Of a stretch of DNA of 13,243 nt, positions 6,360 through 12,874 are shown one piece after another. This DNA comes from an uncultured Bacilli bacterium. GTDB lineage: Bacteria > Bacillota_I > Bacilli_A > RF39 > UBA660. The translations under genes and the position numbers were made by a program. Where the stretch lies: contig CARZYU010000009.1 in the NCBI GenBank assembly GCA_949113215.1, forward strand, positions 15,526-28,768. Direction: 5' to 3'. The number at the start of each line of letters is the position of its first letter. The first letter of the stretch is position 1. Below the pieces are notes generated by a model. It did not search any database. It saw only the letters and a list, made by a program, of their open reading frames with translations, and was not told the origin of the DNA.

Positions 6360-7582
6360 GAATAGGATTATTTACAGATACTTATCCCCCTCATATTAAT
6401 GGAGTATCGACAAGTGTCTTTGTTTTGAAAAAAGCTTTGGAAAAACTTGGACATCAAGTTTATGTGGTAACAGTCAACAACCAAGCAACAAAATACCAAA
6501 TGGAAGAAAATGGACGAGTGATTCGTGTTCCAGCGATTAAAACGGGTATTTATGATTATCGATTGGGAAGTGTTTATCCGATCAAAGTTGTCAATACGAT
6601 AAGAAAATGGAAATTGGATGTTATTCATTCTCACACCGAATTTAGTATGGGTATCTTTGCTCGCTTTTTGGCCAAACAATATAATATTCCTTTAGTTCAT
6701 ACGTATCATACGATGTACGAAGATTATGTCCATTATATTACGAAGGGGTATTTTGATAAGTCCAGTAAGAAGATCGTGGAATACCTTACGATGTTTTACT
6801 GCGATAAGACAGCCCAGGAATTAATTGTCCCAACCAAGAAAACATACGATCTCTTCAAACAGAAATATCGATTTGATAAAAACATCAACATCATTCCAAC
6901 GGGATTGGAAGTAGAAAGGTTTTATCAGGAAAATGTGAAAGAGGCCAAAGTACAGGAATTAAAGAAAACATACGAGCTCATGAAAGGAGACTTTGTTTTA
7001 ATTTTTGTCGGACGTCTTGCCCAAGAAAAGAATGTAGAATTCTTACTCGATGTTATGAAAGATATTACGAAAACGAAGAAGAATATCAAATTGTTGATTG
7101 TTGGAAGTGGTCCAGATAAAGAAAAGTACGAATCGATTGTCAAAAGAGCAAAATTAGAAAAAAATGTAATATTCACAGGAAAAGTTCCTTACGATGAAAT
7201 TCCTGCTTATTACCAATTATCCGATGTATTTTTAACAGCCTCTACGACAGAAACACAAGGTCTTACCGTTGTGGAAGCAATGGCAGGAGGAATTGTGCCT
7301 CTTTGTATTGATGATGAAGCATTTCATTTGGTCGTAGTTGATGAACTCAATGGTTTGTTTTTTAAGACCAAGAAGGAATGTCGGTTGCAGATTTTAAAAC
7401 TATACGAAGATCTAGCTCTACGAAAAAAATATGCCAATCAGGCTCGCATCAGTGCTGAACGCTTTAGTTCCAAGTATTATGCAGAGGGAGCACTTGAAGT
7501 GTATCGAAGAGCAATCAACGAAGGAAGAGGAAATCGTTATGGCTGGTTCCAGGGATTGGTCAATCGCATGAAACGGAGGTAA
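6356..7582 (+). CDS. GT4-family glycosyltransferase, probable diacylglycerol glucosyltransferase
   Basis: A 408-residue GT-B fold enzyme. The N domain starts MRIGLFTDTYPPHINGVSTS, with the glycine-rich acceptor-side loop N15-G16-V17 and HSHTEF near 91-96. The C domain has FVGRLAQEKN (218-226) and the retaining GT4 E-x7-E motif, E299 and E307 in ETQGLTVVEAMAGG, which contacts the sugar nucleotide. By resemblance it is closest to the alpha-monoglucosyldiacylglycerol synthases of Firmicutes, which build glucolipids and lipoteichoic-acid anchors at the inner membrane face. That acceptor is inferred from the family and from coupling to a flippase-like gene; another lipid or glycan acceptor is possible. 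The basic tail (NRMKRR) would suit peripheral membrane binding. It starts inside the stop of the previous gene (ATGA) with a GGAGAGG site upstream. Confidence 0.9.
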   Translation: MRIGLFTDTYPPHINGVSTSVFVLKKALEKLGHQVYVVTVNNQATKYQMEENGRVIRVPAIKTGIYDYRLGSVYPIKVVNTIRKWKLDVIHSHTEFSMGIFARFLAKQYNIPLVHTYHTMYEDYVHYITKGYFDKSSKKIVEYLTMFYCDKTAQELIVPTKKTYDLFKQKYRFDKNINIIPTGLEVERFYQENVKEAKVQELKKTYELMKGDFVLIFVGRLAQEKNVEFLLDVMKDITKTKKNIKLLIVGSGPDKEKYESIVKRAKLEKNVIFTGKVPYDEIPAYYQLSDVFLTASTTETQGLTVVEAMAGGIVPLCIDDEAFHLVVVDELNGLFFKTKKECRLQILKLYEDLALRKKYANQARISAERFSSKYYAEGALEVYRRAINEGRGNRYGWFQGLVNRMKRR

Positions 7583-7584
7583 CT

Positions 7585-8292
7585 ATGTTAATTGTTTTAA
7601 ATCATAAAATGAACTTTTTAAAGGAGGAAGCTTTAGCTTATGCCAAAGAGATGGAAGGTCTCTTCCTAAAGGAAGATCAACTTATTATCTGTCCTACTTA
7701 TACGTATCTTCCCTTTTTTGAACCGATCGGATATTCGTTAGGAGCCCAAGATGTAAGCCATTATCAAAATGGTGCTCATACGGGAAATGTGTCTGCTTCT
7801 CAACTTTCTTCTTTGTCGGTACGTTATGCCATTGTTGGACATAGCGAAAGACGTCTTTTTGAAAAGGAAACTTCTGAGTTGATTCATGAAAAAATGAAAG
7901 AATTACTGGATCATCACATCACTCCGATTCTATGTGTAGGAGAAAGTCTCGAAGAAAAAGAACGCGGAGAGACCTTATTTCGAGTCATGCAGGAAATCGA
8001 AGAGTCTCTTCAAGGATTTACCAAAGACGAACTTGAACAAATTATCATTGCCTACGAACCAGTATGGGCAATTGGCACAGGGCTTGTTCCCAAAGAAGAA
8101 GAAATTGATCGAGTGATCAAACGAATCAAGGAACAAGTATTTCATACCTGGCAGATTGAAATGCCAGTCTTATATGGAGGAAGCGTCAATCAAAATAATA
8201 TTTCTTCTCTTCGAGAAATTCCTTCCTTAGATGGATTCTTGATTGGAAGCTTTAGTTTAGACCCTAAAAATGTAAAATCAATTTTAAAATAG
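7585..8292 (+). CDS. tpiA: Triosephosphate isomerase, divergent
   Basis: Interconverts dihydroxyacetone phosphate and glyceraldehyde 3-phosphate in glycolysis. Catalytic residues are present: N6 and K8 (NHKMN), H86 in VGHSERR and E158 in AYEPVWAIGTG; YGGSV (197-201) also fits. At 235 residues it is about 15 shorter than usual, and several near-invariant positions differ. NWKMN is NHKMN. The GAFTGE interface loop is GAHTGN (63-68). The flexible lid normally reading GTGKTATPE is GTGLVPKEE. The final phosphate-gripping GGAS is GSFS (221-224). The frame is intact and it is the only candidate in this glycolytic cluster, so I expect a working enzyme with altered loop details. GGAGG lies 5 bases before the ATG, next to the stop of the glycosyltransferase. 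Last gene of the operon. Confidence 0.93.
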   Translation: MLIVLNHKMNFLKEEALAYAKEMEGLFLKEDQLIICPTYTYLPFFEPIGYSLGAQDVSHYQNGAHTGNVSASQLSSLSVRYAIVGHSERRLFEKETSELIHEKMKELLDHHITPILCVGESLEEKERGETLFRVMQEIEESLQGFTKDELEQIIIAYEPVWAIGTGLVPKEEEIDRVIKRIKEQVFHTWQIEMPVLYGGSVNQNNISSLREIPSLDGFLIGSFSLDPKNVKSILK

Positions 8293-8316
8293 AGCTCTTT
8301 AAAGAGTCTCTTTTTT
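8291..8316 (+). terminator. Intrinsic terminator after tpiA
   Basis: AGAG-CTCT (8291-8298) pairs with AGAG-t-CTCT (8303-8311), with one bulged T at 8307 and a small TTAA loop, followed by T residues to 8316. It overlaps the tpiA stop codon and ends the pgk operon. Confidence 0.75.
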
Positions 8317-8321
8317 CGACA
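8315..8321 (-). promoter_or_regulatory. Perfect 0A box (Spo0A binding site) upstream of spo0A
   Basis: The minus strand reads TGTCGAA, identical to the seven-base Spo0A-binding core. It lies about 44 bases upstream of the spo0A -10 box and 80 bases before the ATG, in the short tpiA-spo0A intergenic region. I saw no other intergenic exact match. Position suggests autoregulation, as known for spo0A elsewhere. Confidence 0.55.
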
Positions 8322-8364
8322 AAATTAGTGATTTTTTTCTCTAGGATTTTGGCAAATATTGGTA

Positions 8365-8370
8365 TATAAT
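8365..8370 (+). promoter_or_regulatory. spo0A promoter, -10 element
   Basis: A perfect TATAAT with no good -35 box 16-18 bases upstream. The start would be near 8377, about 25 bases before the ATG at 8402. A weak -35 would suit activation by a bound regulator. AGGATTTT (8343-8350) resembles a sigma-H -35 element, but no matching GAAT -10 is present. Confidence 0.5.
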
Positions 8371-8401
8371 GTAAATGCACGGCAGTAGGAAAGGAGAAAA
8401 T

Positions 8402-9181
8402 ATGAAAGATATCAGAATACTAATGATCGATGATAACGTCGAGTTAGTAAAAATGGTGAAGGAGTATTTTAAAAGCCATGCTAATATTGAAGTAACGTTG
8501 GAAGCGTACGATGGAGTAACAGGAATGGATCTTATGATGAATCATCAGAAGGAATACGATGTGGTATTGCTGGATTTGATTATGCCAAAACGCGATGGAA
8601 TTTCTATTTTGGAAGAATTAAGGGAAAGCGATTATGAGAAAAAGATCATTGTCTTGACTTCATACAATGCCCCAGAAATGATCAGGAAGGTTTCAGAACT
8701 TGGAATTCATTACTTTATTTTAAAGCCATTTGAACTTGCAGATTTGGAGAAACGGGTTTCTGAATGTGCCGAAGAAGCAGGCTATCCAGCAACAAAATCG
8801 CTCGATCTTTATCGCAATAACTTGCAAGTATCTATTACAAAGATCCTACATGAATTGGGAGTTCCTTCCCATATCAAAGGATACCAATACATAAGAGAAG
8901 GAATTTCTGTGATTTACGAACGACCTGAAGTAGTAGGAGGAATCACCAAAGAGCTCTATCCCGATATTGCAAGTAAATTTGATACAACTGTATCGAGAGT
9001 CGAAAGAGCGATTCGTCATGCTATTGAAGTAAGCTGGAATCGTGGGAACTGGCAATTGATGGAAGATATTTTTGGACATAGTGTGGATATCGATAAAGCC
9101 AAACCAACGAATTCAGAATTCATTGTTACGGTAGCGGATAAACTAAGATTAGAATTTAACAATCCCATGATGAAAGAATAA
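8402..9181 (+). CDS. spo0A: Sporulation master response regulator Spo0A
   Basis: A 259-residue two-domain transcription factor that, once phosphorylated, binds 0A boxes and controls entry into sporulation. The receiver domain (about 1-120) has the acidic pair D10-D11, phospho-acceptor D58 (VVLLDLIMP), switch T86 and K108 in LKPF. The C-terminal Spo0A-specific domain (about 142-255) shows HIKGYQYIREGI, LYPDIASKF and the DNA-recognition helix SRVERAIRHAIEVSW (198-212), nearly identical to the family. It ends TNSEFIVTVADKLRLE. An in-frame ATG at 8375 lies upstream of the expected transcript start (8377) and lacks a ribosome-binding site; the ATG at 8402 has AAAGGAG and starts at the receiver. 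The interdomain linker (about 122-140) is short. It suggests a sporulating organism or a recent descendant, although no other sporulation gene is visible here. Confidence 0.96.
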   Translation: MKDIRILMIDDNVELVKMVKEYFKSHANIEVTLEAYDGVTGMDLMMNHQKEYDVVLLDLIMPKRDGISILEELRESDYEKKIIVLTSYNAPEMIRKVSELGIHYFILKPFELADLEKRVSECAEEAGYPATKSLDLYRNNLQVSITKILHELGVPSHIKGYQYIREGISVIYERPEVVGGITKELYPDIASKFDTTVSRVERAIRHAIEVSWNRGNWQLMEDIFGHSVDIDKAKPTNSEFIVTVADKLRLEFNNPMMKE

Positions 9182-9183
9182 GC

Positions 9184-9209
9184 AAAAGACGAGCAGTAAT
9201 AGTCTTTTT
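9184..9209 (+). terminator. Probable terminator after spo0A
   Basis: AAAAGAC (9184-9190) pairs with GTCTTTT (9202-9208) around an 11-base loop, ending in a short T run. A wider pairing of GCAAAA (9182-9187) with TTTTGC (9211-9216) is also possible. The stem is AT-rich, so termination may be leaky. Confidence 0.55.
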
Positions 9210-9223
9210 ATTTTGCAAAAACA

Positions 9224-9252
9224 TTGACTCTTGTTCCCAAACATAATATACT
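9224..9252 (+). promoter_or_regulatory. Promoter of the ATPase-pilin operon
   Basis: TTGACT (9224-9229), 17 bases, TATACT (9247-9252). The hexamers and spacing are the same as in the mazEF promoter. The start would be near 9259, about 27 bases before the ATG at 9286. Confidence 0.75.
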
Positions 9253-9285
9253 TAAATTATAAAATATGGGACGGTGATGCGATTT

Positions 9286-10554
9286 ATGGAACGAAAAATA
9301 ACAGAATATCTTCAGAAATGGAAAAAAGACCTTTTAAGAAAGCCTCTTTTGGTATATGGGTCAAAACAGGTAGGAAAGACGTATTCTATTTTGGAGTTTG
9401 GAAAAAGTTGCTATAAAAATGTTGTTTATTTTGATACCGATAATAATCGCGAATTAAAAGAGTTGTTCAAAGAAAAGTTAATTGAAAAGATTATTTTGAA
9501 ATTATCTGCTCTTTCTTCGGAAACGATTTTTAAAGAAGATACGCTTATCGTTTTAGATAATGTAAACGATATTGATATTGTCAAAGGAGTCAAACTATTC
9601 GGTTCGGAGAAAAACGATTACCATATCATTATGATCACTTCAAGAAGAGAAAACCTTACTCGCTTTAAGGGGGAAGAACTCCAATACAAAGTAATGTATG
9701 GAATGGATTTTGAAGAATATTTATGGGCTTGTGATAAAAAACAGTTAATTGACTTCATTAAAGAGTCTTATTATAACAATAAAGCGATGCCATTTCATAG
9801 TTTAGCCATGGATTATTTTTATCGTTATTTAATGATAGGTGGACTTCCAGAAGTAGTAGAAATGAGTTTACATACCAATGATAGTTATCGTTTCGAAATG
9901 GTAAAAGGGAAGATTTTAGATACTTATCAAAAAGAGATGGCTTACAATAAAAATTTAATCGATATTCCGAGGGCAATTGAAGTTTTTAAAAGCATTCCAT
10001 ATCAATTGCAAAAGGAAAATAAGAAATTTCAATATGGATTGATGGGATATGGAAGACGAGCAAAGGAATATGAGACATCGATTGAAACTTTGGTTGCAAA
10101 CCAAATGGTGTACCGTAGTTATAAGGTCCAGCAAATTAAAAATCCACTTTCCAGTTGTCGAGAAAAAGATAGTTTTAAACTTTATTTGAATGATACGGGA
10201 ATCCTTTTTTCGATGATGCATTGTCATCAAAAACAAATTTTTACGGATTCTAAATTAAAGAAGACACTTCTAGAAAATCATGTTGCCAAAAGTCTCATTG
10301 AAAATGGCTATGCGCTTCATTATTATCAATCGGATGGAAAAGCAGAAATTGATTTTGTAATTCAAGATCGCATTGGGCAAATTGTCCCTGTTGAAATCGT
10401 CAATATGGATTTATCCAAATCGAAGGCTCTTACAATGTTTATGCGTAAATTTACCGTGAAAGAGGCCGTTCGTATTACCGAAGACAACTTTAGTATGAAA
10501 AAGGGAATTCGCTATGTCCCAGTCTATGCGACATTTTGTTTGAAGGAATTGTAA
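9286..10554 (+). CDS. AAA-type ATPase with DUF4143 C-terminal domain, degenerate motifs
   Basis: A 422-residue protein of the widespread AAA_14 plus DUF4143 family, whose role is poorly known. Walker A is GSKQVGKT (25-32), and the Walker B strand LIVLD ends at D91. The next residue is N92, where family members usually have a catalytic Glu (LDEIQ). IITSR-like ITSR (117-120), a Phe/Glu motif (GMDFEEYLWA, 139-148) and YLMIGGLPEVV (181-191) are typical. The C-terminal nuclease-like fold has AEIDFVI (353-359) and VPVEIVN (367-373). The family pattern is D...ExK, but V372 replaces the lysine, so nuclease activity is unlikely. Start: the ATG at 9286 follows GGTGAT (9273-9278) by 7 bases; an ATG at 9277 (three residues longer) remains possible. 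It lies 12 bases before the prepilin-like gene with no terminator between, implying co-transcription. Confidence 0.87.
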   Translation: MERKITEYLQKWKKDLLRKPLLVYGSKQVGKTYSILEFGKSCYKNVVYFDTDNNRELKELFKEKLIEKIILKLSALSSETIFKEDTLIVLDNVNDIDIVKGVKLFGSEKNDYHIIMITSRRENLTRFKGEELQYKVMYGMDFEEYLWACDKKQLIDFIKESYYNNKAMPFHSLAMDYFYRYLMIGGLPEVVEMSLHTNDSYRFEMVKGKILDTYQKEMAYNKNLIDIPRAIEVFKSIPYQLQKENKKFQYGLMGYGRRAKEYETSIETLVANQMVYRSYKVQQIKNPLSSCREKDSFKLYLNDTGILFSMMHCHQKQIFTDSKLKKTLLENHVAKSLIENGYALHYYQSDGKAEIDFVIQDRIGQIVPVEIVNMDLSKSKALTMFMRKFTVKEAVRITEDNFSMKKGIRYVPVYATFCLKEL

Positions 10555-10566
10555 AAGGAGAAAAGT

Positions 10567-12219
10567 ATGAAAGAAAACAAAGGATTTACTTTAATAGAAG
10601 TGATTGCAGTGATTGCTCTTTTAGGAATTCTTTCTTTTATTGTCGTTGTTTCAGTCAATTCTGTTCGTGGAAGAATGAAAGAAGCTTATTACGAAAAGCA
10701 AACAGATTTGATTGTTTTGGCAGCAAAAGATTACTATTCCGATAAACGCACATTGTTACCAAAGGAAAATTGGGAAACGGAAGAAGTTTCCGTAAATACT
10801 TTAGTTCATCAAAGATACTTGGATCCTGTGAAAGGATATCAAAACGATCTTTGTGACTTTGATAATAGTAAGGTAGAAGTAATTAAGATTGATCAAGGAG
10901 AATATCGGTATCGAGTTAAATTGGAATGTGAGAATTATCAACCAACTGGATCAGGAAGTCAAAACGATCCAGCCCCAACGATTACCATCACTCCAAAAGA
11001 TGGCACAAAGAGTAATAGGGATATCCCTATTACAATTAAAGTGGAAGACAATAATTTAGAAACGTTCCGTTATAGTATTAAAAAAGATAACACTGTTATA
11101 AAAACGACCGGATATATCGCTTATCAACAAGAAAATTATCGAGAAGCAGTAAAAGAAAATGGTATTTATCAAATAGAAGTGATAGCGATTGATAAAAATT
11201 GGAATCGAAGTACCAAGAGCGTTCGTTATCGTATTTACAAAGAACAAGCAGATTTGGATTTTGAAATAGTAAGTGACGTACCACAGTACAATGGGTTAAA
11301 ACCAACGGTGAAGATTGAAGCAAAAACCAAAGCAGAGGATGTAACAATTGTAAAAACAGAAGTGGTTGCGAAGCAGGGAAGTAAAGTTCAGGATACTAAA
11401 GTAGAAGAAGGATTAAAGACTAATTTCCCTTGGAATTTAGGAACGAGTTTAAATGGACTAAAATACGATTATACGGTAACGGTAACCGATGATTATGGTA
11501 ATAAAACATCTAAAACGAAGAGTTATACTGTGTATGCTGAATGTTCCGGATCCAATCGAAAAGTGACAGGATATGGAAACTATGGATCCTGTAGTGGAAG
11601 TTGTGGCACAGGAACAATGAGTAGAAGTATTTATTACGAAGATAAACTGACCGGAAAGAAATGCGCAAATGGAAGTCAATCAACTTCTTGTAATACAGGA
11701 ATCGATTGCTGTAGTAAAACAACTACCACTACTTCGTCTTCTGGATGTAAAGGGTGTGGAGATGGAGCAAAGAAAACAACGACATACACATATAAGTCAG
11801 CTTATACAGGTGAAGTTTGTAGTCAAGAGACGAAACAAGAATCTTGTAAAACGACGGCTTGTTGTGCTGATCCGAACTATCGTCCACAAATAGAGCAAAG
11901 CAGAAGATGTAGTAAAACATGTGGAACGGGTGTTTATATCATAACCTATTCTATGAAAGATATTAGAAATGGGCAAAGTTGCGGAACTTATTCAAATACT
12001 TCAGATATTTCTTGTACTGATAATAGCGGATGCTCATCTGGAGGAGGAGGTTCTAGTGGTGGAGGTAGTAGTTGTACGTATGATTGTTCTAATCTTAATT
12101 TAGTAAGTTCCGGGGTTGAATGTGGTTTGGCTCCAGGTGCTTCACAAATCATAAATGGTACAAAGTCGGTTGGAATCGGCGGAGGAAGATGTCTGGTTTA
12201 TTCCTGTGCTTGCCGATAA
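10567..12219 (+). CDS. Large prepilin-like surface protein with Ig-like domains and three TSP1-like cysteine repeats
   Basis: A 550-residue protein with a class III (type IV prepilin/pseudopilin) signal: KG followed by FTLIEVIAVIALLGIL, cleaved after G6, with Glu5 of the mature form. The hydrophobic N-helix spans 7-30. Then comes a pilin-like segment to about 125 with C96 and C121, a likely disulfide. Two probable beta-sandwich (Ig-like) domains follow at about 136-224 and 228-325, the second ending YTVTVTDDYGNKTSKTKSY. Residues 336-489 hold three tandem cysteine modules (CSGSCGTG, CKGCGDG, CSKTCGTG) resembling thrombospondin type 1 repeats. A Gly/Ser linker (490-502) precedes a C-terminal piece with C503, C507, C519, C542, C547 and C549. 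The role is not known: an adhesin or minor pilin exported by a type IV pilus/competence-like machine is an inference. No secretion ATPase or prepilin peptidase is nearby. AAAAGGAG precedes the ATG. Confidence 0.85.
   Translation: MKENKGFTLIEVIAVIALLGILSFIVVVSVNSVRGRMKEAYYEKQTDLIVLAAKDYYSDKRTLLPKENWETEEVSVNTLVHQRYLDPVKGYQNDLCDFDNSKVEVIKIDQGEYRYRVKLECENYQPTGSGSQNDPAPTITITPKDGTKSNRDIPITIKVEDNNLETFRYSIKKDNTVIKTTGYIAYQQENYREAVKENGIYQIEVIAIDKNWNRSTKSVRYRIYKEQADLDFEIVSDVPQYNGLKPTVKIEAKTKAEDVTIVKTEVVAKQGSKVQDTKVEEGLKTNFPWNLGTSLNGLKYDYTVTVTDDYGNKTSKTKSYTVYAECSGSNRKVTGYGNYGSCSGSCGTGTMSRSIYYEDKLTGKKCANGSQSTSCNTGIDCCSKTTTTTSSSGCKGCGDGAKKTTTYTYKSAYTGEVCSQETKQESCKTTACCADPNYRPQIEQSRRCSKTCGTGVYIITYSMKDIRNGQSCGTYSNTSDISCTDNSGCSSGGGGSSGGGSSCTYDCSNLNLVSSGVECGLAPGASQIINGTKSVGIGGGRCLVYSCACR
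11572..12033 (+). repeat. Three tandem TSP1-like protein modules within the prepilin-like gene
   Basis: Residues 336-382, 394-433 and 448-489 share one cysteine layout. Repeat 1: C342-x3-C346-G-x-G, then GKKC366-x8-C375-x5-C381. Repeat 2: C394-x2-C397-G-x-G, then GEVC418-x8-C427-x4-C432. Repeat 3: C448-x3-C452-G-x-G, then GQSC472-x10-C483-x5-C489. CSx(S/T)CGxG followed by GxxC and two closing cysteines matches five of six TSP1 cysteines. The third TSP1 cysteine (RxRxC) and most of the WxxW stack are missing, though GYGNYGSC in repeat 1 keeps aromatic spacing. Repeats 1 and 2 end in CC. DNA identity between modules is low, so they are old duplications. Confidence 0.7.
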
Positions 12220-12290
12220 GAAAGATTGCCCTAGAAGGAGACTTGTACACATCATACTTTGAACAATTTATTTGAGAGGGAAGAAGATAT

Positions 12291-12800
12291 ATGAAAAAAA
12301 GAAAAATAGTCGTTATTATTGTTGCACTTCTTATCTTGCTGTCGGGATTGATTACTCAAATTATTTTCGTGAATCGAAAAACAAAGCCACAAGAAGAACA
12401 GGAAGAATTTAAAAATATAAATATTCAAATCCACAAAGAAGTCGTTCTAAATCAACTTCAATTTTCGGACTTTTTAATACGTACATGTGATGATGAGGTG
12501 GACGGAACTTGTGTTATTGATTTAAGCAAGTATACCTTTTCCGGAAATTATGAACTTAATGTGGAACATCCAAATGTTGTGTCCATTCGTTTCTTTAATC
12601 CCTTAGATCAGACCATATCTTCTTTTTCATATCAAATATTATTGTATAACAAAGATAAAGAATTGATTATGACGTTGAATGAAACGATCAGAGATATTGA
12701 AGGAAATGCAGAAGGAATGATTCGCATTTTGACTCCTGTTGATTTAAGTAAGGTAAAAGATTATAAATTGGAATTACAAAAAGATGCAAATCAAAAATAG
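12291..12800 (+). CDS. Small membrane-anchored extracellular protein, unknown function
   Basis: A 169-residue protein with a positively charged start (MKKRK), one hydrophobic segment (about 6-27) and then a charged linker, RKTKPQEEQEEF. This fits an uncleaved N-terminal anchor with the rest outside the cell. The remaining 130 residues look beta-rich (alternating hydrophobic strands such as SFSYQILLY and YKLELQK). They contain one cysteine pair, C66 and C74, in RTCDDEVDGTCVIDL, which could form a disulfide. I do not recognise the family; the shape recalls Ig-like or FxLD-type small sandwich domains. It lies 71 bases after the prepilin-like gene with no terminator between and ends at a terminator, so it is probably the third gene of that operon and may help assemble or anchor the pilin-like protein. 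GAGAGGG (12274-12280) lies upstream of the ATG with a loose spacing of about 10 bases. Confidence 0.8.
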   Translation: MKKRKIVVIIVALLILLSGLITQIIFVNRKTKPQEEQEEFKNINIQIHKEVVLNQLQFSDFLIRTCDDEVDGTCVIDLSKYTFSGNYELNVEHPNVVSIRFFNPLDQTISSFSYQILLYNKDKELIMTLNETIRDIEGNAEGMIRILTPVDLSKVKDYKLELQKDANQK

Positions 12801-12824
12801 AACCTTAAAAGAGGTTTTATTTTT
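12801..12824 (+). terminator. Intrinsic terminator of the ATPase-pilin operon
   Basis: AACCTT (12801-12806) pairs with GAGGTT (12811-12816, one G-T pair) around loop AAAA, followed by a T-rich run TTTATTTTT. It starts directly after the stop codon. Confidence 0.75.
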
Positions 12825-12825
12825 G

Positions 12826-12854
12826 TTTACCTAATAGAACAAATGTATTATAAT
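12826..12854 (+). promoter_or_regulatory. Promoter of the Y-family polymerase gene
   Basis: TTTACC (12826-12831), 17 bases, perfect TATAAT (12849-12854). The transcript would start near 12861, giving a leader of about 14 bases that holds GAGGTGA (12863-12869), 5 bases before the ATG. I see no LexA/DinR box (GAAC-N4-GTTC type). Confidence 0.65.
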
Positions 12855-12874
12855 AAGTGTTAGAGGTGAAGTCG

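Noticed and set aside
8341..8370. Sigma-H promoter for spo0A (AGGATTTT as -35)
   Set aside because: The -35-like element is present, but no GAAT-type -10 occurs at the right distance; the visible -10 is a sigma-A TATAAT.
11458..11920. Minus-strand open frames opposite the cysteine-rich part of the prepilin-like gene
   Set aside because: They lack ribosome-binding sites and family motifs and are explained as shadows of the strongly coding plus strand.
12021..12072. Gly/Ser-coding repeat (GGA/GGT/AGT) as a possible slippage or phase-variation tract
   Set aside because: The tract mixes several codons and contains no long uniform unit; it reads as an ordinary flexible linker in frame.
12235..12275. 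Stray AAGGAG followed by TTG and a 10-codon frame between the prepilin-like gene and the small membrane protein gene
   Set aside because: Only 2 bases separate the site from TTG, too short for normal initiation, and the peptide has no visible meaning. A leader peptide cannot be excluded but is not supported.
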